From JBGAJN01 sp044224905 (GTDB lineage Bacteria > Verrucomicrobiota > Verrucomicrobiia > Limisphaerales > JBGAJN01), in NCBI GenBank assembly GCA_044224905.1, contig JBGAJN010000004.1, positions 124,001 through 188,000 of the forward strand: a stretch of 64,000 nucleotides of DNA. The letters are read 5' to 3'. Position numbers and translations under genes: made by a program. Position 1 is the first letter of the stretch. Each line of letters starts with the position of its first letter. The notes beneath the pieces were generated by a model. That model made no database searches. It was not told the DNA's origin and was given only the letters and a program-made list of their open reading frames with translations. Shown here piece after piece: positions 10,215-18,850 of this stretch.

Positions 10215-10528
10215 GCGGCGTTAATCGCCTCTGCGAGCGGGCGCAAAGCGCTGTCCCACCCAGGGAAGGATCCATCGACCGTCGCGCGGGACGTTAGCGT
10301 TCTTCGCGGCGTTGATGCTGACGATCGACGCAAATAGCTCATCGGCCTGTTTCCCTTCCGTAGCCTATCGTTTTCTCCGTTCGTACATGTCCACACGTCA
10401 ATGTCCTCCTTGGAGACATTCAAACTACAGAAGTTCGAAGATTTTGTCGTAAACACCTGTATCACGCCACCTCGATTGGATGGCACCACGGCTGCTGAAA
10501 CAGAGATGCAATGTGCCGTGTGACAGTT
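10215..10528. other. Intergenic region with one imperfect inverted repeat
   Basis: No convincing gene is seen between the giant glycosidase and the PEP-CTERM gene. The only structure noticed is an inverted repeat, 10400-10409 with 10412-10420, nine pairs with one bulged C and a two-base spacer. There is no T run after it, so it is not a canonical terminator. It lies ~110 bases upstream of the PEP-CTERM start and could be an operator or a weak hairpin. Confidence 0.4.
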
Positions 10529-11206
10529 ATGAAAATCGAACCACTTTCCCGAACCTTCTTAAAAATCTCTTTGGCAGTCGCTGCCGTAACTTTGCTGTTG
10601 GCAAACGACGCCTCCGCTCAAGGAACCGTCAACTTCAACAACAAGGTCTCCATCGACGGCATCAACGCTCCGATCTACGACTTCACCGTTGGCGGAGCGA
10701 TGCTCGAAGGAACCAACTATCTGGCGCAACTTTACTCCGGCCCGGTCGGCACCACCGAAGACAAACTGGTTCCCACCGGAGCGATCGTTGATTTCCGAAC
10801 CAACGTTGCGGCGGGATACTTGAACGTCGGCGCGAATGGTTCACGCACTATTCCAAACGTCGCCCTCGGCGACAGTGCAGTTCTTCAAGTGCGCGCGTGG
10901 ACCGCGGCCACCGGCGCTACTTATGAAGACGCCTTGGCGAGCAATGATCCCAACAGTCGTGTAGGAAAGTCTGATCTAATCGTCGTGACAACGAAGACCA
11001 GCGCGCTGTCCACCCCGACCAGCATGACCGGCCTGCAAAGCTTCGCGATCGGCCCTGTGGGCGTTCCTGAACCTTCGGTGCAACTCCTTGGCGCAGTCGG
11101 ACTGACAATGCTCGCGATCCGACGTTTCCCACGTAAGAACTTAACCAGCTGCGAACAAACTTCTAAGGCCGCTCCGCTATCAGCTGATTCGAGCGAGAAA
11201 CGCTAA
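10529..11206 (+). CDS. PEP-CTERM sorting-signal protein
   Basis: The 225-residue product has an N-terminal signal peptide (K-I-E-P then a hydrophobic stretch ending A-S-A-Q near residue 30) and a beta-rich middle beginning G-T-V-N-F-N-N. Near the C-terminus it has V-P-E-P-S, a hydrophobic segment L-L-G-A-V-G-L-T-M-L-A-I and R-R, the tripartite PEP-CTERM signal recognised by exosortase. Such proteins are exported and processed at the envelope, often alongside exopolysaccharide. No exosortase gene is in the window. Oddly, about 28 polar residues follow the basic cluster, where most members stop after a few. The start at 10529 (M-K-I-E) fits the signal peptide better than ATG 10511. Confidence 0.8.
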   Translation: MKIEPLSRTFLKISLAVAAVTLLLANDASAQGTVNFNNKVSIDGINAPIYDFTVGGAMLEGTNYLAQLYSGPVGTTEDKLVPTGAIVDFRTNVAAGYLNVGANGSRTIPNVALGDSAVLQVRAWTAATGATYEDALASNDPNSRVGKSDLIVVTTKTSALSTPTSMTGLQSFAIGPVGVPEPSVQLLGAVGLTMLAIRRFPRKNLTSCEQTSKAAPLSADSSEKR

Positions 11207-11213
11207 CAAGTTC

Positions 11214-11966
11214 TCACTGCGCGGTCCAACCGCCATCGATGACGAAGTCAGCGCCGGTGATAAAGCCCGCATCCTCGGAACAAAGGTAGACCGCCAGCGG
11301 CCCGATCTCCTCAACGCGACCGAATCGCCCTACCGGAAGGCGTGACAGGAAAAACGATTTCACGTCCGGGTTCTCCAAAACCGGCTTGTTGATCTCGGTC
11401 GCAAACGGCCCCGGGCTGATACCGTTCACCGTAATTCCCTCAGCGGCCAATTCCAACGAGAGCGCTTTGATCATGCCCAGCAAGCCAAACTTGCTCGCCG
11501 AATAGGCCGTTCGGCCGGGCAGGCTGATGTGGCTCATCATGGAGGTCATGTTGACGATCCGACCGTAGCCGCGCCCCTTCATTTGCGGGATGAATGCACG
11601 GCACATCAGGAACACGCTTGTAAGGTTGGTGTTCATCACGCGATGCCACTCCTCAAGCGTGAATTCGACCAAAGGCTTCCGGAGGTTCATCCCCGCGTTG
11701 TTCAAAAGAATCTGGATTGGCCCCAAACGCTCGGCGACTTTTCGCGGCAACTGTTCCACTTGTTTTTCGTCCGTCACGTCGGTCGGAAATACTTCCGCTC
11801 GCACGCCGAAAGCACGCACCGCGGCCGCCGTCTCCTCGGACAATTTCACATCCCGCGAAACCACCGCGACATCAGCGCCGGCTTCGCCCAATGCAAGTGC
11901 CATCGCCTTGCCCAACCCTTTGCTGGCGCCAGTAACCAATGCGATTTTGCCTGCAAGTTTCTTCAT
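11214..11966 (-). CDS. SDR family NAD(P)-dependent oxidoreductase
   Basis: This 250-residue classical short-chain dehydrogenase has the Rossmann motif T-G-A-S-K-G-L-G (residues ~12-19), N-N-A-G in the fourth strand region, and the catalytic Y-S-A-S-K. The end, F-I-T-G-A-D-F-V-I-D-G-G-W, is typical of the FabG/gluconate 5-dehydrogenase-like group, which reduces or oxidises keto or hydroxy groups on sugars and small acids. The start at 11966 (M-K-K-L-A-G-K) places the Gly motif at the normal distance; the frame's upstream ATG at 12026 would overlap the preceding gene. It lies 35 bases downstream of the PQQ/EF-hand gene, probably in one operon, and ends 7 bases from the convergent PEP-CTERM gene. 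Substrate unknown. Confidence 0.8.
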   Translation of the reverse strand: MKKLAGKIALVTGASKGLGKAMALALGEAGADVAVVSRDVKLSEETAAAVRAFGVRAEVFPTDVTDEKQVEQLPRKVAERLGPIQILLNNAGMNLRKPLVEFTLEEWHRVMNTNLTSVFLMCRAFIPQMKGRGYGRIVNMTSMMSHISLPGRTAYSASKFGLLGMIKALSLELAAEGITVNGISPGPFATEINKPVLENPDVKSFFLSRLPVGRFGRVEEIGPLAVYLCSEDAGFITGADFVIDGGWTAQ

Positions 11967-12001
11967 AAAGGATCTTTCCGATGCCGTGCGATTTCGGGGC
12001 C

Positions 12002-13423
12002 TCACTTTTCGGCCGAGCCGAAACAATAGAGATGTCCGGCGGTGCGGACGTAAATCTTCCCCCCAACAATCGCGGGCGTCGCAAAAATTGGCTCGCCCAT
12101 TTCATTGCGGGCCAACACGGAAAACGCATCACCAGCTGCCACCACAGCAACGGTCCCCTTCTGCGAGGCCAGATAAACCTTCCCCGCCGCGGCGACCGGT
12201 GAGGAATAGAAATCGCCAATTACCCCGACTCGTTCTTCGAGCCAGAGTTCCTTGCCGGTTTTCGCGTCGAAGCACGAAGCCATCCCGCCATTTTTGATCG
12301 TATAAACCCGCCCCTCGTAAAACAGCGGTGACGGCACGTACGGAAGCCCCTTCGTTTTCTTCCATACGACGTGCGAGGCGGTGATGTCCCCAGTTCCGCC
12401 CGGTCGCACCGCAAAGATCGCATTCTCCGCCTTCTCGATGATCGGAGCATAAGCATCCCATTCGGCGCGCGTGACGAAACCATCTTTGTCCGCGTCCAGT
12501 TGTGTGAAGCGGCTGCGCAAGTCTCCTTTCGGAACTTCGTCGAGACTGAACTTGCCATCAGCATTCTTGTCGTTCGCTTTCGAAAACTCTTCGAAAGGCG
12601 GTAACTCCATGCGACTCGTCGCATCAGCGCCAACATTCCAACTCGACACATACAGCAAACCATCGCCCGCCGTCGCCGTGGCGTTGGCAACGCGCGACAG
12701 TCCATTCGCCACCCAGCGTTCCTTGCCGGTAGCAAGTTCGTAGGATTTCACCCGCACGCTGCCGGTAACAACAATTTCCTCAGTTCCATCATGCCGCCAG
12801 ATGAACGGTGTGGAATGTCCGCGAAAGAAGCCTGGTCTCGGCGTCTTCCATATTTCGCGACCAGTGCGCGCATCCAACGCGAGGAGGAATGAACCGACGT
12901 CTTGATCTCGAAGAATTACAAGTTTGCCGCCCGCGAGAACCGGCGACGCGCCGGTGCCAAAATCATTCACCGGCAGTGGCATTGGGAGGCGCCATACTTC
13001 TTTACCGGCAAGATCCAGACACAACACCCCAAAGGAACCAAAGTAAAAATAGACACGTTCCCCGTCCGTGCAGGGCGTGCTCGCCGCAGGACTGCTGATA
13101 CGATGAAACTCTTCCACCTTTTGGGCCGGCACCGTTACCTGCCAGACAACTTTACCGTCGGCGCGGTTCAGGCAGATCGCGAGAAGTTTGCCCTGCTCGA
13201 AGCCGGTGATGAAGATGCGGTCATCCCAGATGCACGGCGACGAATGCCCCGAAGGGAGTGACACGTTCCACAAAACATTCTTCGTGGGACCGAATTCCGT
13301 CGGCGCGTCTTTAGATTCGGAAACTGCCCGCCCGTCCCCACCGCGAAATTGTGGCCAGCGCGCCGTCTCAGCGGAGACATTCAGGGAGACCAACGTTAGC
13401 GCAAGAATAACCCGGTGAAGCAT
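12002..13423 (-). CDS. Secreted PQQ-like beta-propeller protein with inserted EF-hands
   Basis: The 473-residue product starts with a signal peptide (M-L-H-R-V then hydrophobic, cleaved near A-E-T) followed by W-P-Q-F-R-G, the hallmark opening of planctomycete/verrucomicrobial PQQ-propeller proteins. Repeated blades are visible as D-G-K-V-V-W, A-G-K-E-V-W, T-G-R-E-I-W, T-G-K-E-R-W and T-G-K-E-L-W. Between blades, at residues ~283-294 and ~309-320, sit two EF-hand loops: D-K-N-A-D-G-K and D-A-D-K-D-G-F. These suggest calcium binding within an extracytoplasmic enzyme or scaffold. Whether PQQ is bound cannot be told from sequence, as many family members are non-enzymatic. It is probably co-transcribed with the downstream SDR gene. 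Confidence 0.8.
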   Translation of the reverse strand: MLHRVILALTLVSLNVSAETARWPQFRGGDGRAVSESKDAPTEFGPTKNVLWNVSLPSGHSSPCIWDDRIFITGFEQGKLLAICLNRADGKVVWQVTVPAQKVEEFHRISSPAASTPCTDGERVYFYFGSFGVLCLDLAGKEVWRLPMPLPVNDFGTGASPVLAGGKLVILRDQDVGSFLLALDARTGREIWKTPRPGFFRGHSTPFIWRHDGTEEIVVTGSVRVKSYELATGKERWVANGLSRVANATATAGDGLLYVSSWNVGADATSRMELPPFEEFSKANDKNADGKFSLDEVPKGDLRSRFTQLDADKDGFVTRAEWDAYAPIIEKAENAIFAVRPGGTGDITASHVVWKKTKGLPYVPSPLFYEGRVYTIKNGGMASCFDAKTGKELWLEERVGVIGDFYSSPVAAAGKVYLASQKGTVAVVAAGDAFSVLARNEMGEPIFATPAIVGGKIYVRTAGHLYCFGSAEK

Positions 13424-13445
13424 CCGGAAGGAATAGGCATCGCTG

Positions 13446-13461
13446 CACTTGCGAGCAAGTG
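13446..13461. repeat. Perfect hairpin between prc-like and PQQ-propeller genes
   Basis: Seven bases (13446-13452) are perfectly repeated in inverse (13455-13461) around a GA spacer. A second short hairpin (CCACG/CGTGG) lies next to it toward the protease gene at ~13484-13500. Both lie downstream of the protease stop on the minus strand and could slow or attenuate transcription. No long T run follows, so a full terminator is not claimed. Confidence 0.35.
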
Positions 13462-13507
13462 AAAACCCGTCTTCGGATCCACGCCGAGAACGTGGCCGCC
13501 CGCCGGA

Positions 13508-15802
13508 TTACTTAACTGCCTTCAGCGAAAGCTCCGTGCGGCGTCCCGACAGATTGACGTAATCGACCAGTATACGCTTGGCTTCTTCGAGAGTCAGATC
13601 GCGGGCCGGAGTGGTGTCCGCCGTCGATTCCTCGTCCTCGTCATCGCTGTGCGTTTTCTTTTTGGAAGTCGGAACCGCCGCAGAATTCGTGCTCGCGCCC
13701 GAGGTCGAAGTCTTCGAACCCGAGACACTCGTAACCAAGTTGGTCTTTGCCAACGGCGCAGGCAATCCCGGCTGCTCCGCGAGCTTGAGGGTGATCTCGT
13801 ATATTTTTTCTACCGGCTCTGTGCGTAACGCCAGTTCCTTCTTGCGGGCTTTGGACCGCTCTTCCGCTTCCTTCTTTTCTTTGCGGCGTTTCGCTTCGTT
13901 CAACGATACGGCTTTTTCTTCCTGCGACTTCTTATATTTGTCGATGTCTTCGCGAACGAAATCGTACTCACGGCTCGCAGCGACGCGCTTTTCCATACGA
14001 GTTTTCAAGTCACTCAAGAAAGGCGACACGAGATTCAACTTCTCGAAGTCAGCCGAAGGGATCGTGTCCCAAGGCAGTGGATTCTCAAGCGAACTTTCAC
14101 CGACTTCCAAAACATTGTTGACCGAGGGCAGGACCAAATCCGGCGTCACACCTTTCAATTGAGTCGATTCGCCATTCGCGCGGTAAAACTTGCGGATCGT
14201 CACCTTGATCGCGCCCGGATTCACCTTGGGCACCCCCTCGAACTGCCGCAAGTAAGGGGAAAGTTGGATTAAGGACTGCACCGTACCTTTGCCATGCGTG
14301 GACTTGTCGCCAACGACCAAAGCGCGGCCGTAATCTTGCAACGCCCCCGCGAGAATCTCGGACGCTGAGGCGCTGAACCGGCTGGTCAGAACCATCAGCG
14401 GGCCATCATAGAGGACACTCGGATCCGTGTCGTTGTCTCGAATGATTCCGCCATCGGGATCTTTCACTTGAACTACGGTGCCGCTTTTAATGAACAACCC
14501 CGTGAGATTAATTGCTTCTTCCAACGAACCGCCGCCGTTGCGGCGCAAATCCAGGATGATGCCGCTGACCTTTTCCTGCTTTAGTTTCTTAACCAACTTC
14601 GACACATCAGTCGTCGTGCTTTTGCGGTCGGCGCTGGCTTTGGAAGGTGCATCGAAGTCGGAATAGAACGACGGGAGATCGATGTAACCCAAGCGAATCG
14701 GCTTACCTTTGTCGTCCGGCATTTCGATTAGACGCGCCTTGGCTTGCTGATCCTCCAGTTTGATCTCGTCGCGAATCAGCGTCACGATCTTGCGCACCGA
14801 CGGATCGGGAGCGTCGGCAGGAATCACCGTGAGCCGGACTTCCGTGCCTTTCGCGCCGCGAATCATATCGACGACCTTGTTTAATTTCATGTCGACTGCA
14901 TCGACAGGCGTGTTCGTTCCCTGTGCGACGGCGATGATGCGATCCTCCGGTTTGAGCTTCTTGCTCTTCGCAGCAGGGCCTTCGGGCATTAGTTCCTTGA
15001 CCTTGCAATAGCCGTCTTCCGACGACAGCACCGCGCCAATGCCGAAGAGCGACAATTTCATCCCGATGGAAAAGTTCTCCAATTGCGCCTTGCCGAAGTA
15101 ATCCGAATGCGGATCGTAAACGTGGGTCAGCGCGGTCAGGTAAATCTGCAAAACATCGTCACTGTCCAATTCCTCGATCGAACGCAGGATGCGATTGTAA
15201 CGGCGGCTGATGATCTTGACCGTTTCCTCAGGTTTCTCCTTGTTCAACTTCTCCTGGAGGATTTCGTATCGCAGCCGTTCGAGCCAAAGCTTCTTAGCCT
15301 CTGTGAAATCCTTTGCCCACGGCTGGTCTTTCCGGTTGATCAAAATCTTGTCGTCCGTTTTGAACTCAAAGGACTGCTTGGGAAGCATCTCTTGCACGAA
15401 CGCCACACGCTCCTCCATCCGCTGGCGGAAGCGCAGAAAGATCAAGTTAGCCGGAGAAGTGTCACCCTTGCCGACTGTCAACTCGTCCAGTTGATCGCGG
15501 TACACGTTGAAGGCATCAATGTCGGACTGGAGGAAATGCAGGCGCTGGTTGTCGAGCGCGTCAAGATAACGATCCAGAAACTTGGACGACACCGTCTTGT
15601 CAAAAGGCATCTGCGAAAAGTGCTGGCGCTCCAAGATTCGCGCCGTCAAACGGGCGATGTCCGGATCCCGCGGGCCCGACACGATCGGCGCGTTCGTGGG
15701 AATCTTTCCCGTCAGCTCGAGGTTGTTGGTTTTTTCGGCGGCGACGAGATTGAAAGAGAAAAGAGCAACCCCGACCAGGGAGGAGAATCGCATGAAGTGC
15801 AT
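13508..15802 (-). CDS. prc: Carboxy-terminal processing (tail-specific) protease, S41 family
   Basis: A long S41A protease of the Prc/Tsp type. After an export signal (hydrophobic stretch ending L-V-A-A-E-K) come the N-terminal helical region, the Y-D-P-H-S-D-Y segment, a PDZ domain with E-D-R-I-I-A-V-A, and the protease core with D-L-R-R-N-G-G-G. The catalytic serine lies in S-A-S-A-S-E and the catalytic lysine in H-G-K-G-T-V-Q, both present. A charged Lys/Glu-rich C-terminal domain follows. Prc degrades or trims periplasmic proteins from the C-terminus and often regulates peptidoglycan hydrolases. Start candidates are ATG 15802 and 15793; ATG 15862 and 15829 would place extra residues before the signal. 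The last ~40 residues are acidic and Thr/Ser-rich. Confidence 0.88.
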   Translation of the reverse strand: MHFMRFSSLVGVALFSFNLVAAEKTNNLELTGKIPTNAPIVSGPRDPDIARLTARILERQHFSQMPFDKTVSSKFLDRYLDALDNQRLHFLQSDIDAFNVYRDQLDELTVGKGDTSPANLIFLRFRQRMEERVAFVQEMLPKQSFEFKTDDKILINRKDQPWAKDFTEAKKLWLERLRYEILQEKLNKEKPEETVKIISRRYNRILRSIEELDSDDVLQIYLTALTHVYDPHSDYFGKAQLENFSIGMKLSLFGIGAVLSSEDGYCKVKELMPEGPAAKSKKLKPEDRIIAVAQGTNTPVDAVDMKLNKVVDMIRGAKGTEVRLTVIPADAPDPSVRKIVTLIRDEIKLEDQQAKARLIEMPDDKGKPIRLGYIDLPSFYSDFDAPSKASADRKSTTTDVSKLVKKLKQEKVSGIILDLRRNGGGSLEEAINLTGLFIKSGTVVQVKDPDGGIIRDNDTDPSVLYDGPLMVLTSRFSASASEILAGALQDYGRALVVGDKSTHGKGTVQSLIQLSPYLRQFEGVPKVNPGAIKVTIRKFYRANGESTQLKGVTPDLVLPSVNNVLEVGESSLENPLPWDTIPSADFEKLNLVSPFLSDLKTRMEKRVAASREYDFVREDIDKYKKSQEEKAVSLNEAKRRKEKKEAEERSKARKKELALRTEPVEKIYEITLKLAEQPGLPAPLAKTNLVTSVSGSKTSTSGASTNSAAVPTSKKKTHSDDEDEESTADTTPARDLTLEEAKRILVDYVNLSGRRTELSLKAVK

Positions 15803-15921
15803 TCGCAAAATGTTGAGGAACGATAACATACTATCGGCAAAAGACAGTTCTAATTTCGACACTATCCGTCGATGAATTGTTCAGGGGAGATTCCGCCACG
15901 CCCATTATTGGTCGCTACGGC

Positions 15922-16338
15922 TCAAATCGCATACTTAGCCGCGATCCATTCAGGAATCGGCTCGGCCCGGCCAGTCTTTAGGGAAACCATCGTGTAAAGA
16001 CACCAGCCGTCGCACGAGATCTTGCGCGTTGGCTCCTTGAGAATCTCAAAATGCACCTTCACCGAGTCGCTGGTGATCTCCTCCACCCAAGTGCGCACCG
16101 CAAACTTCTCGCCCAGACCCAACGGACGCTTGTATTCGACATGCGCCGTGCGCACCACCCAACCGAAGCCCAGCTCGAGGAACTTTTCCATCGCGACCCC
16201 GTAGCAGCGCTCCATCTGGTCGAAGCGCGCCGCCAGCACGTAATCCATGTAACGGCTGCTGTGAACATGCTTGAACATGTCCAGATCGTCCGGGCGGACT
16301 TGCAGCGCGGACTCGAACTTCGTTTTCCCCAATGTCAC
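15922..16338 (-). CDS. Acyl-CoA thioesterase, 4HBT hotdog family
   Basis: A 138-residue hotdog-fold protein. The motif R-P-D-D-L-D-M-F-K-H-V-H-S-S-R-Y-M matches the YbgC/FadM active-site helix (D-x-D-x-x-x-H-V-x-x-x-x-Y), with the aspartate serving as catalytic acid. These enzymes hydrolyse short or aromatic acyl-CoA thioesters in the cytosol. The most likely start is GTG 16338, whose last two bases form part of the TGA stop of the upstream sulfatase (GTGA overlap), a usual sign of translational coupling. The frame extends further upstream but only as the antiparallel-frame shadow of the sulfatase end. The link between a sulfatase and a thioesterase is positional only. Confidence 0.8.
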   Translation of the reverse strand: MTLGKTKFESALQVRPDDLDMFKHVHSSRYMDYVLAARFDQMERCYGVAMEKFLELGFGWVVRTAHVEYKRPLGLGEKFAVRTWVEEITSDSVKVHFEILKEPTRKISCDGWCLYTMVSLKTGRAEPIPEWIAAKYAI

Positions 16339-17771
16339 TTCTTTTTTCCCTTCTTGGCCGCGGGAGCGGACGGTTCGGGTGGCACGTCCTTGTTTATTGC
16401 GTCGAAAAATTTCTTCAAGCGCGCGACGATTTCGGGATGCTGCGCGGCCACGTCGTGTTGCTCGCCGGGATCGTTTTTCAAATCGAAAAGCTGCATCGGC
16501 TTCGAGGCATCGCCACCGAGCACGCCAGGATGCTCGCTCGGTTGATATTGTTCGTAGGGCGCGAGAATGGTGACGCCGTCGGGCGCTCGCGGATCGACCC
16601 AACGCACGCCGGGGTCGCGTTGATTTACCAACGAGTCTTTCGTCGCGAGGACGTGCAGCTTCCATTGTGCATCGCGGATGGTCGCGAGCTTCCCACCTTG
16701 ATGGCCGAAAATGACTTCGTGGGGGCTCGGCGCGGCGCTGGTGAAAAGTGGCATGATGTCCAAGCCGTCAATCACGCGATCCGCCGGCCCGGGAACGCCC
16801 GTTGCCTTCAGCGCCGTGGCAAACAAATCCATCATCACCGCCGGCTGCGCGCTCACGTGCCCGGCGGGAATTTTTCCCGGCCAACGCGCGAGGCACGGCA
16901 CTCGATAGCCGCCCTCGTAGCTCGTGCCCTTCATTCCGCGAAGACCGCCGCAACTCCCGCCGTACCACGCGCCGTTGTCACTCGTGAACAGCACGAGCGT
17001 GTTTGCGTCGAGCCCGAGCTCCTTCAGCTTCGCTAACAATTGCCCCACGCTCCAGTCGAGTTCGCTTACCGCGTCGCCATAAAGGCCCGCGCCGCTTTTC
17101 TGGTAAAAACTCTCCGCCACGGCAAGCGGCTTGTGCACGAGCATCTGCGCGAAGTAGAGGAAGAACGGCCGCGCCTTGTTGCGCTCGATGAAGCTCAGCG
17201 CGCGCGCGGTGTAGCGTTCCGTGACCGTCGCCTGCACGACGGGATATTCCGCGCGTTGATCGCCATCGACCACTTGCACCGGCCGCATGTCATTCGAGTA
17301 CGGGATGCCCAGGTACTCGTCGAAGCCTCGATGCGTCGGGAGCCACTCTGGCTTCGCGTGGCCCAGATGCCACTTGCCGATCATGCCGGTCGCATAGCCA
17401 GCCTTCTTGAAAACCTGCGCGAGCGTCACTTCGCTGTCGGGCAGATGCAACCCGTCAGCCACCGGACCACCATCAGGCGCTGGGTTCTGCATCATTCCGC
17501 AACGGAATGGATAACGCCCCGTCATCAACGACGCCCGCGTGGGCGCGCAAAACGGCGCCGGACAATTGAACTGCGTCAGCTTTGCCCCCTCGGCTGCCAT
17601 GCGATCCAAGTTCGGCGTTTTGAATTTCGAATGCCCGTAGCACCCGAGGTCGCCGTAACCGAGATCGTCCGCGAGGATGATGACAACATTGGGTCGCTCG
17701 ACGCCGGAAACGCTGGACGCGGCACAAAGCGAAGCGACCAATAGTAGCACCCGCAAACGTAAGATTTTCAT
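16335..17771 (-). CDS. Formylglycine-dependent sulfatase (arylsulfatase type)
   Basis: The 478-residue protein has a signal peptide ending near S-V-S-G-V-E and then R-P-N-V-V-I-I-L-A-D-D-L-G, the metal-binding strand of type I sulfatases. The active-site motif C75-A-P-T-R79, in C-A-P-T-R-A-S-L-M-T-G-R, fits C-x-P-x-R, so C75 is expected to be converted to formylglycine. Further sulfatase blocks are G-K-W-H-L-G-H and F-T-S-D-N-G-A. It should hydrolyse sulfate esters on a sulfated glycan in the periplasm or outside. The C-terminus is a Lys-rich tail. No formylglycine-generating enzyme is in the window. The gene is divergent from the DUF2238 gene and coupled to the downstream thioesterase. Confidence 0.9.
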   Translation of the reverse strand: MKILRLRVLLLVASLCAASSVSGVERPNVVIILADDLGYGDLGCYGHSKFKTPNLDRMAAEGAKLTQFNCPAPFCAPTRASLMTGRYPFRCGMMQNPAPDGGPVADGLHLPDSEVTLAQVFKKAGYATGMIGKWHLGHAKPEWLPTHRGFDEYLGIPYSNDMRPVQVVDGDQRAEYPVVQATVTERYTARALSFIERNKARPFFLYFAQMLVHKPLAVAESFYQKSGAGLYGDAVSELDWSVGQLLAKLKELGLDANTLVLFTSDNGAWYGGSCGGLRGMKGTSYEGGYRVPCLARWPGKIPAGHVSAQPAVMMDLFATALKATGVPGPADRVIDGLDIMPLFTSAAPSPHEVIFGHQGGKLATIRDAQWKLHVLATKDSLVNQRDPGVRWVDPRAPDGVTILAPYEQYQPSEHPGVLGGDASKPMQLFDLKNDPGEQHDVAAQHPEIVARLKKFFDAINKDVPPEPSAPAAKKGKKK

Positions 17772-17820
17772 GCGTAGAACGATTTAAAGCCGGCAGATGA
17801 AATCGGGCGAGCTTTTATCA

Positions 17821-17869
17821 TTTGGCCAAAGGTTGGAACGCGTCACGGAAGCTCGACGAAATTTTCGTC
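17821..17869. promoter_or_regulatory. Two palindromes in the sulfatase/DUF2238 divergent region
   Basis: A perfect 10-bp palindrome TTTGGCCAAA (17821-17830) and a 7+1+7 inverted repeat GACGAAA-T-TTTCGTC (17855-17869) lie within 70 bases between two divergent genes. Such spacing and symmetry would suit a dimeric regulator controlling either gene. No promoter hexamers can be assigned with confidence, so this is a candidate only. Confidence 0.35.
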
Positions 17870-17887
17870 CTCGATTTTTCTAGGACA

Positions 17888-18625
17888 ATGTTACCTTGGG
17901 GCATGGCGATACCTCATCGGAAATATTTATCGATCCTCGCCATTGTTTTCGGTGTCTGGTGGGGAGTGCTGGCCATTCACCCGCGCCACTTCAACGACTG
18001 GCTGCTGGAAAATGTACTCGCAGTCGTGGTGGTAACCGCGTTGGCCCTATCGCATCGACGGCTTCTGTTCTCGCGTCTCTCCTACACTTTAATCTTTCTG
18101 TTTATGTGCCTCCACGAGGTCGGTGCCCACTACACGTATGCGGAGGTTCCCTACGACGCATGGTTCCAACATCTCACCGGACGAACCTTTAACAGCTTGA
18201 TCGGTTGGGAACGCAACAACTTCGACAGAGTCGTGCATTTTTGCTACGGCTTTTTTCTGGCGTATCCTGTGCGGGAGATTTTTCTCCGCATCGCGAATGT
18301 GCGCGGGTTTTGGGGCTATTTCCTGCCGCTGGATCTGACCATGTCCACATCGATGCTGTATGAACTGATCGAGTGGGCCACCGCCGCGATTGTCGGTGGC
18401 GATCTCGGTCAAGCCTATCTCGGCACTCAAGGTGACGTATGGGATTCCCAGAAAGACATGGCCTTGGCGAGCCTCGGAGCGTTCATCGCGATGTGTGTGA
18501 CCGCCCTCATCAATTGGAGGCTCCAGCGCGATTTTGCGCGCGAGTGGGTCGAGAGTTTTCGGGTGAAACACAAAGCCCCACTGGGCGAGGACAAACTCGT
18601 GCGAACCGCCCGCGAGCAAAGATGA
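17888..18625 (+). CDS. DUF2238 (YjdF-like) integral membrane protein
   Basis: The 245-residue product contains about six hydrophobic segments: I-L-A-I-V-F-G-V-W-W-G-V, V-L-A-V-V-V-V-T-A-L-A-L, the L-I-F-L-F-M-C-L-H-E-V-G-A-H-Y-T-Y block, V-H-F-C-Y-G-F-F-L, the M-L-Y-E-L-I-E-W segment and A-L-A-S-L-G-A-F-I-A-M-C. The conserved H-E-x-G-A-H-Y-T-Y, D-R-x-V-H-F and E-x-I-E-W-x-x-A residues, together with G-D-V-W-D-S-Q-K-D-M, match DUF2238/YjdF. Function is unknown. Conserved His, Glu and Asp residues in membrane segments hint at an enzyme or metal site. Start choice lies between ATG 17888 and ATG 17903; an upstream ATG at 17822 lacks support. It sits alone on the plus strand between two sulfatase genes. 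Confidence 0.8.
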   Translation: MLPWGMAIPHRKYLSILAIVFGVWWGVLAIHPRHFNDWLLENVLAVVVVTALALSHRRLLFSRLSYTLIFLFMCLHEVGAHYTYAEVPYDAWFQHLTGRTFNSLIGWERNNFDRVVHFCYGFFLAYPVREIFLRIANVRGFWGYFLPLDLTMSTSMLYELIEWATAAIVGGDLGQAYLGTQGDVWDSQKDMALASLGAFIAMCVTALINWRLQRDFAREWVESFRVKHKAPLGEDKLVRTAREQR

Positions 18626-18634
18626 AGTGGATGA

Positions 18635-18850
18635 TCAGCGGCTCGGTGTCAGCGCAATCCGGAAAATGTTTTCAGTCTCACGCCCAATCCGATTGTGGAC
18701 CCCGCTGCCGTTTATGAATGCACCACCGGACGTCATCGGATCAGCATCTCGGCCAAGGCGATTGGTTTGCCGCTACGCGACCCCGCGATGACACGCACGC
18801 TTGCTCAATTCAAGATGTTCGACCAAGGGCGCCCCTTGCAGTCACTCCGA
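18635..18850 (+). other. Unassigned stretch with coding-like composition
   Basis: Between the DUF2238 gene and the second sulfatase lies a plus-strand frame that opens after a stop at 18632 and looks coding in its codon choice, reading P-I-V-D-P-A-A-V-Y-E-C near 18690. No good start codon or family is seen (only GTG 18695), and it continues into antisense of the sulfatase end, to 18934. It may be a decayed gene remnant or chance. A 6-bp hairpin with a CGC loop (18824-18838) lies just after the sulfatase stop on the minus strand, without a T run. Confidence 0.25.
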
